Origin: Mastigias papua
Lineage: Eukaryota; Cnidaria; Scyphozoa; Rhizostomeae; Mastigiidae
Reading direction: 5' to 3'
Assembly (NCBI GenBank): GCA_964019165.1
Contig: OZ025273.1
Coordinates: 13,598,214 to 13,662,213, forward strand
DNA: 64,000 nucleotides
Shown here: in pieces, positions 1 to 57,956 of the stretch
Numbering within the stretch: the first letter of the stretch is position 1
Layout: the number at the start of each line of letters is the position of its first letter
The notes under the pieces: model-generated
Seen by the model: the letters and a program-made list of their open reading frames with translations, nothing else
What the model was told of the DNA's origin: nothing
The model's database searches: none
Position numbers and translations under genes: made by a program

Positions 1-508
1 TCATTTTGATCCGCGTTTGGGAGCAAGATCGGAGCTACTTATCTTCTCTGTTTACATTACAACGTTTTCAGACAGAAACTTATATCTTTCAATTGATGTT
101 GATATTTGTCCTCAAAAATGGGCCTGTTTGAAAGCGTCTTTTATATTGGAAATGTTCGCAGATTCATCAAATTGTCCCATTTTTCTAGTTCACACTACCA
201 ACTTACGATTTTGTATAGCTCCATTCTCATGTAGCTCCAGTTTTATCGTCATTTTCATTTAGCTCCCCTTTGGGATGGAATACTGTGAATGCAAAGCTAA
301 AAATGAAGATAACCAGATCCATGTTTCTTCAAAAGAGGATTAATGTGAATGGGAACTAACTACACTCAGCTTTAATCGCACGACTAGATGATCGATGTTT
401 TCATGAAAGAAATAAACGTGAATGTCCAACTGATTAATTATCACCTTATAGTTATCACCAGTAGACACTTGCTGGGAGTAGCTACATGTATATTGAGAAA
501 TATCATAC
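1..508. other. Intron sequence of the RNF213-like gene (nothing recognised)
   Basis: This stretch follows the 5' splice site at 508/507 (gtatga on the minus strand). I see no convincing exon, repeat or element; the next exon of the gene is expected further left, outside the window. Confidence 0.5.
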
Positions 509-48022
<47,514 letters not shown>

Positions 48023-48484
48023 CTACAAGTTGAAATATATTATTGCTGTTAGAAGGGTGGATACTTTAGTTGAAATATTTTTACTACATTTCTTTACGTG
48101 AAGGACACGAATCGTCTGAAATATGTAAGATAGAGAATAACTGTAGACATGAGATAAATGAATACCATTCCGTATCCGTTCAGTAATTGAATTACTCTGA
48201 AAAATATGGCCTAAGATCGGGGGGATAAGGTATAAAAACAGTCGACTTTCTGAAAGTGGATACATATATAAAGCGGGCACCTCGTTAAGAAAGACATGTA
48301 GTGCAATTATCTGCCAAAACCATAGGAAATCCTGTACGTTCATATACTATAAGACGGACACCTTGCTAAGACTGACAGCGGACACTGCTTCTCTGTCCTA
48401 AACACAGAAACACTTTAAAGAAGCGGACATTTTAGAGTTAGAATTTGTTTGAAAACAATGATTTGAAGATAAATCTTGAGACAA
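48023..48484. other. Unclassified sequence with GCGGACA-type motifs
   Basis: Motifs gcgggcacctcgttaaga (48273), acggacaccttgctaagac (48353), agcggacactg (48378) and aagcggacatt (48422) recur at irregular spacing. This looks like the subterminal region of a DNA transposon. No ends were found. Confidence 0.4.
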
Positions 48485-48594
48485 CATATTCAACATATGT
48501 TTGACTTTCTATTCCGTGCTAGACTATGGCAGTTTTTTGGCTCTTCATGCATATTTTGATGACATGGAATGGCGTGCGTGCTGCTTTCAGTTGG
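48485..48594 (-). repeat. Fragment of the long non-coding repeat family
   Basis: Inverted match to 22735-22860: ttcaacatatgtttgac, attccgtgctagactatggc, and gctgctttcagttggca. It is cut by the hAT-type end at 48595. Confidence 0.7.
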
Positions 48595-48903
48595 CAGGGG
48601 CGGATCCAGACTATCGCACAGAACGCACATGCGACAGTCAGAATTTGAAATTTATGTTTTAGGCCTGTATATCAGCTTTATCCTGACTCCTATCAGTAAT
48701 AGTAACTAGTAAGCTTATTGACTTTGTTGATTTCTGAATTGTGCACCTCCAGTTATTATTTTGAGAGCACATTACCAAGATAATTCATTACTCAGAAACA
48801 TTCCCCCCCCTGTCACTCATCAGTGAGCCCTGTGCTGTGAGCACTTGCTGTGAGTGCCAAAGTTGCTACGCAGAGGTTGCAAATTCCACGATGAAAAGCT
48901 AAA

Positions 48904-49095
48904 GTTTGGCGAAAGTTGTCCCGCATTAACAGGCCTATGCACAGGAGAAATTAGATTGTTTTCTGACATTGTGCAACAGTTTGGCGAATGTTGTCCCGCA
49001 GTAAAGGGCGTGTGCACAGGAGAAGTTACATTGTTTTTTGACATTGTGCGACAGTTGTGCGACAGTTGTGCGAAAGTTGTGCGAAAGTTGCTTTG
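48904..49095 (+). repeat. 75-bp tandem duplication followed by GTTGTGCGA units
   Basis: Two units of 75 bases start with gtttggcgaaagttgtcccgc (48904) and gtttggcgaatgttgtcccgc (48979) and share gtgcacaggagaa and ttgacattgtgc-type blocks. Then four shorter units gttgtgcgacag / gttgtgcgaaa follow. As 75 is a multiple of three, the array is open on both strands (plus: CPALTGLCTGE / CPAVKGVCTGE). It is most likely a subterminal transposase-binding array of the hAT-type block. Confidence 0.65.
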
Positions 49096-50560
49096 GATTA
49101 GTTTTAGCCCTCGCTCCGCAGCAAGAAATTCAACGGCAACAATACTTCTCTGTTCCGCTAGCGAAGTCAATGATCTACGATATTTCGAAAAAACTTAGTT
49201 GTTATTTCTGACAGTGGACATGTGCTCAAACGATTAGAGACCTTGACATGAGGTTTCTCCAATTTGGAGCTATCGGTAATGGAGGAAAAATGTCTTTGGG
49301 TGATATTAAGCCCCTCTCTTGCGACGAGCGCCTAGGCCTTGTGAACTACTAGTCTGCAGATTTATTGCTACCCAAAGTCATAAGATCGGAGGTGACTGTT
49401 CGGGCCAAGTAAGCAGTTTATTCAGCAAGGTATAGTTATGAATTAGAGTTAAGACTATTTACAGAAATTGCTACTGGCTTACAACAAGTGAAAGAATACG
49501 ATGACACAGAGCGGGATGTAGAGATCATAGCAACTGTTAGGCCAGAACACGGTGGGGAAGGGCTTTTCTTGGGCTACATGGCAAGACTGCAATATTCATC
49601 TTTCAAGACACTTTTATTGTTTTACAAGCCTTCTCTATCAATTGAAACATGACATCCCTTCTGTTGCTTTAGTTACTCTTTCAAATTTTGCCCCCAAAAG
49701 TAGATCAATTCTTTCTGCAGAACTAAACTTGAATTTGTGGCTAGAAAAGTTATGAAAGGGCAAGAAAAACTATTATAGTCCGAACTACAAGTTCAACCAG
49801 AATGAAGGTAGCGAAACTTGTAAATATATTATTTGCACTTATATCATTTAGCAAATAGGAAGGTTAATGTCAATTTCTATTCCGCAAAATCTTTTAAGTA
49901 AAAAACATATCTTCAATTTGAATTAAAATAAATTTAAGTATTTGTGTCCTCCTATCCTTAGTTAAAATAGTATTAGGTATTGCTCAGAATTACCAGGGAG
50001 TGGTTGATATCACAGCCATCTGCATTGCATTTTAAGCCTCCTTGGTACTGGAAGAAGGTGTGATAGTCAATAACAATGTTTCTCACTAGTGATTGAAATT
50101 GTTTGGTAGATTAAAACTGGTTGCAGTAGAAATGAATTAAGTTTATTTTTTCCATAATTTAATTCTGGTTTAGGGTTATATCTGGTGGATTCTGATTATA
50201 TGGTATGCTCACTAGCAGTAACTGGCAATGAACATGCATACATTCTTCTCAGAGCATTGACATCTGCAGAACTTTATTTACATGTTAATTATTTTGCAGC
50301 AAAAACAAATATTTGAATACTTCTTTGCATCATTATCCCAGCAATTTACCATTGCATCCTTACCTTCATCACAGAATAGATAATAGGCAGAAGGGACACA
50401 CTCGACTTTTTAGAGGGCACTGATTTTCTCACGCATGCGTCAACGTTTCCACATGGAAACGAGTTTAGAGGTGTAACATTCGAATGAAAGCTATAGCGTT
50501 TTTATAGGGGTTTCAACTAAAACGGCAGTTTTTGCCTAAATTCCGAGGTCTCAGGTGCAG

Positions 50561-50662
50561 ATGGACAACGAATGGAATCGTAATCGGATTGGGGCTTATT
50601 ACGCTGCAGTTAGTTGTAGCAACAACTGGAAATCATGGCCAGGCAATCAGTTTTACTGAGTC
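50561..50662 (+). pseudogene. THAP-like zinc finger N-terminus of the P-like element
   Basis: Frame MDNEWNRNRIGAYYAAVSC, SNNWKSWPGNQFY then stop. THAP domains start C..(2-4)..C.N......g..FY.FP. Here the second Cys, the N and the FY are in place, while the first Cys position is Tyr (TAC, one transition from TGC). The finger is cut off before the CH half. Confidence 0.45.
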
Positions 50663-50879
50663 TCATTTGGAGCTATGGTGAGTAGGCCAAGCGTAGTTCA
50701 CGTATTTATTCTCCATGCAATCCTCTTATCGTTAAACTCTGGTACATTTGATTATAGTTATTTGGATGTATGCATATTAGAGGGTTCTCTTTATGTTGTT
50801 AGGGGCAGAGAATGGGCATATACTGAGGGAGGCAACATCAGAAGATCAGAATACGGTATAATGCAGTTTGCGATCTTCC

Positions 50880-51290
50880 CACTCCTCAAATATTGACAAG
50901 CTAGAAATGATTCACAAACAAGACGCAAGACTTGTTTGCAGGAATTATGACAAATCTACCACTTCTATTGCCATGACTAGAAAGCTTGAGTGAGGTCTTT
51001 TTGCTGACAGGAAAGCCAAGACAACAGTAACAAGTAGGCTTGATAACAACACATGATTCATAATCACCTCACTGATATTCCACATTAAGGCTCACTATGT
51101 CAAATATACCCTGCACAAGAAGCCAAAGAATTATTTGAATATCATTTTCTGGCACACGATCTACAAATCCTCATACTTCCCAAGTGCTACAATGTTATGC
51201 AACACTGCATGCCTCTACATTAGAAACAGAAAGACTCGAGTAGCTTTCAAGAGCTCCTTAGATCAGTGACAACTTATTTTGATGCAGAAT
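50880..51290 (+). pseudogene. 3' fragment of a CR1/jockey-type LINE inside the P-like element
   Basis: Frame KLEMIHKQDARLVCRNYDKS, TTSIAMTRKLE, a stop, GLFADRKAKTTVTSRLDN. The 'Q..aaRfv...Y..tsSvt.Ml..L.W..L..RR' block is the conserved C-terminus of such LINEs. The rest, up to about 51290, is compatible with their tail (NCTACLYIRNRKTRVAFKSS-like). Confidence 0.45.
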
Positions 51291-52910
51291 AGCTAATCTA
51301 TGGCAAAGTGTTCTTTTTCTTTTCATACATAACACGGAAAACATGTCAGCATTGTTAAAAGCTTTATTATTTTTAAAACTAAAATATAATTTAGCCTAAC
51401 TAATCAAGCATGTATGTACCAACCACAGTTGGTTCTTGCTCACTGTTGCATAGATAGATAGACAAATCTGTATAACAAGTCACCAATTTATTGAACACAC
51501 CTGTTCACTGATGCTCAGTATATTTTGAGATGTAGTACTTTTTAATACTTAATTTCCTTTAATGCATAATCACCAAACTATTGAAAGACTTGAAACAAAT
51601 TAATAGTTTTATGATACAGGGAGGAATTTTTGCTAGGCCAATTCTTCATTTCCATGGTTGCTTGTTTACAATAATGTTGAATATCTTATTCAGTACAAAT
51701 TACCTATGTCTATTAAATAGTTTCAAAAGGGATATTATCACTCTCTTTCCACTCTCTGAAACAACGCTTTGCATTTCTGTAAGTGGAAAATTGACTGCCT
51801 TTTAATGAAGCTGCATTGTACATGAAAATCTTATGTTTTTCCAGCCACTAATGGGTGATATTTGCCAAATAGTACATTAATAGTACCAAAGACTTTAAGT
51901 TTCTTGACATGAATATACCCCACAAAAAGAATGCTTAGACTTTTTAAAAGAAAACAAAAAGTGCATCTTAACTTTCATCAAAATTGTCACTATTATGTGC
52001 CATATCAGTAAAAATTCATAGAGACTTCTGGAAACATTATTCAGTTTCTCAAAATAGCATTTATTAATCCATATGGTGTTGAAGTTTGCTTCAGTTACAA
52101 GTTTATTGTTCTAAAGGAGAGGTACAGTCTCTTCCTACTACAATTTTTTCCAGTGATGGATGAAATGCCTCTTATATAATCATCTACTCTATGACATGTC
52201 TTGTGATAAGCATCTAGGACCGGAGTATTATACTGATACCAAGATTATTGTTTGTCCTTTGAGCTTTGCGTCAATGCACTGCTGAATAGCTGCAAGTAAA
52301 GAGCTGCCTTATATATTTGTAATAAATCAAATGAAGCTAGTGAGCTGAGGCAAAATAAAGTAGGTTATTGAGTTCCTCAAATCATATTGAACCGTTACAT
52401 TGTAAGGTTTTGGATTCTGCTGTGATTCCTTGAATCTTGTTCCAGAGTGCATGCTATGCAGTATGTATTCGGGCCAAGAGTCCTTGACGCCTGGTAAGTC
52501 TTCATTTAGTGCTGACTTGATCCCCAAAAAACTTTCCGAGTGTAATTTGTTGTTGTACGGTGGCATACTTTAACAAGAAAACAGACTGGATGGATGAGCG
52601 AGCACTCTTCTGAATGAGCGATGCCACAATACATCTGGAAGCACATGAAAGAGACCAGTGTACAGTTTGCACTTCTACACTAAATTTCCAATGTGCTGTT
52701 ATCCATTTCTTAATGTTAAATCAGAATCAATGCCATGATTTTGTACTTTTAGTCGAAACCAATTTCATCATGCAAGCTATCTAGGCCTTCGTGCGGCTAG
52801 TTATGCTATAAGCCTCGAACTGACAACGAGCTTAGAGGTGTACAAGTTTTACAATCCGCGCCTCGAAAACAACAAAGGAGCTGACGCGAGTGTCCCTTCT
52901 GCCTATTATC
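51291..52910. other. Interior of the P-like element, nothing firmly recognised
   Basis: A minus-strand open frame at 52327-52566 (YNNKLHSESFLGIKSALNED, WPEYILHSMHSGTRF) is protein-like but unplaced. Confidence 0.35.
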
Positions 52911-52926
52911 TATTCTGTGCCTTCAT

Positions 52927-55089
52927 CATGGTAAATGAAGTTACTAGTCACTATCACTAGATCACTATTTTTGTTGTTTTGTAGTGGTGGCAATTCTAGT
53001 CAAATCTATTTGTTTATTAAGCTTCTTAGTTTCCATTTATTATGGAACACACATAATTTCACATAAAATTGCATTATCATATCATAGTTCATTGATCTGG
53101 ATTGCCTTTCTTACTTTCATACAATATCAATTCTCAATCTTCCTATTCCTGACTGCTCTTGACCTGCATGCTTTGGTAATTGTTGGTGATGCAGAGTGAA
53201 GAGGAACCATAATATAGAATACTAGGAATGCATTTCCTGGCAATGCTGGGGTATGGCATGTCAGACTATTGGGAGAGATGCAAACAGAACCTGTATCCTA
53301 ATGCTGATCATTCATGAAGTAATTTGGGAACAGCCCTGGCTGATTGATTGTTTATTTATTTTCATGGGCACTCAATCATAGTTTGTATTGTTGAAAATTC
53401 CAAAGTTTGAATAGAACCCTGACTCTAGAACCTCTATATAGGAGTGACTCTACTTATTCTATGGTTCCAAATTGTTATTGATAGCAGAGGTGGATCGAGA
53501 CCTTCTCAACATTCTCAGTCGAGAATGTCAGATTTTCTAGCTTCCAGATTTTCGAATCTTACCAACCTGTCAACTCAAGTCGAGTCTGATTTCTCAAGGT
53601 TGCTGACCCCCGTACCCACTGATATTTGCTGCACACTTGGTATACCTCAAGGAAGTGGTAACCTAGCAATAGTGATTAAGTAATAAAATCGCTTGACAAG
53701 TGTCAATAATCCTGAAAGGTATCTAGGCAAGTTGCGACAGTTTACGTGTAGTTTCCATGCCAATTTGAGAAGTTCCTTCGCATCTTGAGAATGTGCTACG
53801 CAATTTTCTTACTGCGTGCGCATCGAAACAGTACTGATTTTTGGTCACTTAAGAAGGTAGATCTGCGCTGGTTAGACGAGGTCCAAAATACATAGCAACG
53901 GCTTTATCTTGGTACTCTCTTTATATGAGGTAGGCCTAGACGATTTTAAAACTAACTCCTTGCGCGTCCTGAGGAGAAGGTTCACTGAGAATCTTGAGGA
54001 TTCAGGGGGTGGGTATACGTGACTGTTTGGAATTTGCCGTGTGCCCTGGCATGTGAGTTATCTGTTGGATGAAGTAGCTCAGAGCGGGAGAAAACTATTC
54101 TTCGTTAGCAATCTATCCGAAATAATAGAATTTTCAGAAGAAGTCAAGCAGCTGTTGACGAAGAGAGAAGTTGAACAAATTATGATGGTATATAGTGCTA
54201 GTATGCAGCTTTCTCTAGGTAAGTGTTGTCACACAGGATGGCTTGATCGCAAGTAGTAGTTGATAGTCATGCTTTGTCACAGGCATGCAGACAGAGTCTC
54301 TACTCCCGGTCCATTGAGTAAATGTGGATAAAATAGAAACTGCCCCCCCCCCCTATAATGTATGGCTATATTTTTCCTTTTTGACTGTTTTATAGTCGTT
54401 CACGGCAGTCTGTATTCGCATATGCAATTAGTGTTTACAATATTGCTGGATGAATACGAGTCTGGCCGGTGTCAGTTGACATTGGGTATAAACAAAGGGT
54501 CGGAGAGCGGAGGGTTAAGGTCAGGCTAGGTTGTGTGTTAGAAATACTATAGGTCCCCACTGGACAGATATAACGAAGATTCATCCTAACTTCCGCTTAC
54601 ACAATCACATTTATGTTTGTAGACGCTGTAGGGGTATGTACACAAACCGATTAGTGTTTCGTCGTTGTATTCATTTAGAGACAACCTTCGAGAGACGCTT
54701 GGTACCTAATCTTTGATACAGGGGACCTTGTCGAAGCAGAAGCTCACAATAGTTCAGCTTTGATATAGAGAAACTTGTTCTAACAGAATGACATAGTGGC
54801 TCGTGGGACTTTGTTTTGAATGCCATCAAAGTAGAAACCCAGTTGCTTCCCACAGTTGTTAGCAATGTTGTCATGTCAATTATTTCTTTATGTTAAGAAC
54901 TCTTCTCTGGGATATCAATTGGAATTCTGGAACATGGGTGATTCCTTAGTGTGGGGTTCCAGCTGTAGATAGGGCAGTGATGCCTTGTCAAAAACTAAAT
55001 TTCAAAGTTTTTATTGAAGTAGAGTCTTTGGGTGTGATTTTATATTTTGAGCCTGTGAGAATGTCAGAAAATGTGCTGGATCCGCCCCT
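52927..55089. other. Right part of the hAT-bounded block, nothing recognised
   Basis: Short open frames only (for instance 54041-54256, LLDEVAQSGRKLFFVSNLSE). A poly-C run lies at about 54344-54353. None could be assigned. Confidence 0.35.
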
Positions 55090-55090
55090 G

Positions 55091-56509
55091 GATAGCGGTG
55101 AATGGATAAATCAAACACTTCGTACAATCATGCATTGAATTGTCATGTATTCCATGTATCGGAAGGTAGTGTACAAATATGATAAGGGCGTGGTCCCAAA
55201 TGCCACGCCCTGTGCGACAGTCACACTTCAAACTGAAAGATCAATGTTGTTATCGAAGAGGAATTTTATGCTTATTACAGGAGAAGCCTACGGCAAAGAA
55301 ATTACTAGGTGGGGGGAATGGTAAGTAGAGGAGGAGAAATCAGTGGCAAAATTTTGAACAGAACGCCCAAATATATCTAGAAGATAATTGTAGGCTATCT
55401 AGGTTCTACCTTATCGTTTTGCACTTACCTGGCAACTTAGCAAATTTTACAGTTCTTCAAATCAGTCTTCCAAGCCTGATATAATTTCTCCCCCTTTTGT
55501 CCTTGAATTTAATTCAGAGGTTTGGGTTCCTTTTGTAGCTATTATTGAAAATATGAGTTGAGCTTTATAATTAAGTATTAATTCTTTATGATGGGATTGA
55601 TTATTATGAAAATGATCTTAACAGTTATATATTATTATTAGCATTTATCAAATGCCATTCCTATCAATGTGGTGGAGGCAGACAGTGAGTTCGTAGAGCA
55701 TGAATGAAAGTAGTCTACATAAATCATCGAGACTTTCCTTGCCAACGTCTGGTAGACAATGGCATTTTATGTTGCTTAGCATAAGCATAGGAACCTAGAA
55801 TGCGAGTGTGGTGTCTTTTTACACTAGCGAAGACTCCCAATATCAGCCTGCAAAAGTCAAGTGGCAATGTTGAGGACGTCTTTTTACAATGATGATTAAG
55901 ACAGTACACACTATATTTATCTCAAAGATTTGTATGATGTAAGATTATAGGATACGATACCATCTGTTATGTAAGTGATTTGAAGATATTTTTGACAATT
56001 TCTATGTTTTACGGAATAAATAGCGTGTACAGTAGTAAAGCACGAATGGAAGCATGAAAGGTTTCCTGCCATTTTCCACGTGACATGTCCCCGCGACTTT
56101 TCAATCCAAATTCACCTGCTATCGCCATTTACCACCTTTATTTAGAGTTGAGAGGGCGAATACACATTAGATCGATACTATCTAACTTACATTTTATTCA
56201 TGATGACGAATTGTATGGATTAACATATCAATAAATATCGACTGGAAGGTACGTAAACGTTGCTTCGTGATCAAAGCGTGATATTTCTTGAACGGGGAGC
56301 GATCTCGAAAAAGTTCGCGGTAGATTTTTGGAGAAATATCTTGTGTTGATATTTATTAACAAAAATTTCGGATAAGTCTTAGCAGATTTTACACCGGGAT
56401 TTTTGAAGGAGGTGAGGTAAAATTGGAGATTCTGGCCTTCTGATTGGTCAATAAGGCAGAAGATTCCCCAATTGGGGATCACGCTAACAGCCAATCAAGA
56501 TTTGTCCAC
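55091..56509. other. Unclassified sequence
   Basis: AT-rich, no long frames, no repeats matched elsewhere in the window. Confidence 0.4.
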
Positions 56510-57956
56510 TATGCTAAGTTATCCTACTTTTCTTACTAAATTGTGATGAAATGATTACGGTATGTTTACTGTTGTATTCCTTGGTAGCTTAGAATTTATT
56601 TATTGCTTTTACTGCATGTACGAATGGCATAGGATATGGTTATGTTTGGCGATAAAGTATTGGTATGTGGAAGGCTTTCACTGAAATATGTATAGGGCTA
56701 TTGCTGAATTTGGTTAGCCTCATTTTGCAGTTTTTACTTTCACCCTTTACTTTTGTCGTAGTTTGTATGGTGAAAAGCAAGGGGATTCCCAAGTTCATCT
56801 AACGATCGCAGATACCTGTTGTCCTTTGTTTTGGAATTTCATTGCGGTCTATTGAGGGTGATTCCATAACTTTGCTTCAGGGGCATTTAGATTATGGTAG
56901 TTCCTCTAAGTTTTTGCTTGATTTTCAGTTCTAAACTACCGTTTTGTCACTGCAGAAGTATCATTATGATATTCAGGTGGTATATGATGCATTATCTGCT
57001 TATGTACTAGGAGCTTTTAGCTTGCTCTTGATTCTTAGTTTATACACATAAGATGGATGTTAGGATGTCTGAAGAGTTAGGCCACTTTGTTTACATTTGA
57101 GATATTCCCCTTCCAGTCGAATATACTCCTTGATTTTATCATACACATTTTACAAGCCAATAATATGTTACCAATGTCATTCTCAGCTCAGTAACGCTCT
57201 TTTCCTTTTGGTGTGGCTGTATTTGCAGTAGGCTTTATAGTTATTTCCACGATAGTGATAGAGTTATTCTTGTCAAGTCAAATTTAAGGGGATATACTAT
57301 ACTGAATGTTCTTCTGTTGGGACACAGTTCGCCTTCTTTCTAAGATCATTTGTTACAAATGCCATTACCGAATTCCATAGATCATTCTGCACGTGATGAT
57401 ATACTCTTAAGGGATGAATTAGTACTAGATATGACCATCACTTTTGTTGCCTAGACTTAATTCATGGAGCCCCATGCCCCCACTGAGGTAATAGCTTCGT
57501 TTGACATCTGAGTTGGTGATGCAGGGTATATATTATGACTCATTTCAAAGAATTACTGACTTCCATGGATCACTCTGCATATAATAATATAGTTTTTTAG
57601 GGATGAATTAGTACTAGATAGCAACATTTTGATTTATGGGGCCACTTTCCCCTATCGAACTACCATTATTGTTTGAAATCTGAATTTCACATGGTTGCAA
57701 CAGATAATTTAGTACTGGATAGCTGCATTATTTGTGCTGTATAGCCATAACCTATGGAGTCCCCCAAAGAACTTTGGCTGAAATCTAATATGAGTCATGC
57801 TGCTCAATCATGGGCTTTACACTCTGTTATACATTATATAAAGGTGTGGCAACTTTCATGGGGCACAGCGTTAGTCTTTCCAACGCTAATATGCAACTTT
57901 TGAAATGGGGCTAGGGGACCCCGCGTGTTAGCGGGCTATCAGTACTAAGCTAGTCT
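56510..57956 (-). repeat. Long non-coding repeat family, copy D
   Basis: Inverted match to copy B from 22640 back to 17720: ggaatacaacagtaaacat-type, ctgcgatcgttagatgaac, caacagaagaacattcagt, gatgtcaaacgaagc and aacccatgattgagcagc-type blocks. It holds the uninterrupted hAT target site. It ends with a short foldback arm, ccccgcgtgttagcggg then tatcagtactaagctag. The central palindrome sequence is deleted. Confidence 0.72.

Larger units (their letters stand above)
50370..52919. mobile_element. P-like DNA transposon, 2.55 kb, 30-bp terminal inverted repeats
   Basis: Perfect inverted ends begin CACAGAATAGATAATAGG and extend 30 bases (through ...CAGAAGGGACAC). A 7-bp target duplication CCTTCAT flanks it (50363-50369, 52920-52926). 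A THAP-type N-terminus appears 190 bases inside the left end. TIR length of about 30, a 7-8-bp duplication and THAP are the P superfamily hallmarks. The interior is decayed. Direct copies of acgagyttagaggtgta lie 70-90 bases from each end. Confidence 0.7.
48595..55090. mobile_element. Block bounded by perfect 15-bp hAT-type ends (6.5 kb)
   Basis: CAGGGGCGGATCCAG starts at 48595 and its inverted copy ends at 55090. The left end interrupts a repeat fragment. The 8-base flanks (TCAGTTGG and GATAGCGG) do not match, so this may be two different elements or a rearranged one. Behind the left end lies a tandem array (48904-49095) and inside is a nested P-like element. No hAT transposase (RW motif or C-terminal dimerisation domain) was recognised. 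Confidence 0.5.

Noticed and set aside
48854..49198. Repetitive protein on the plus strand, or its antisense frame
   Set aside because: The tandem 75-bp units make both strands open; the sequence is better explained as a transposon subterminal array.
49552..49755. Open frame reading GFSWATWQDCNIHLSRHFYC as a possible transposase
   Set aside because: No conserved hAT motif was found and it is within the length expected by chance in this AT-rich block.
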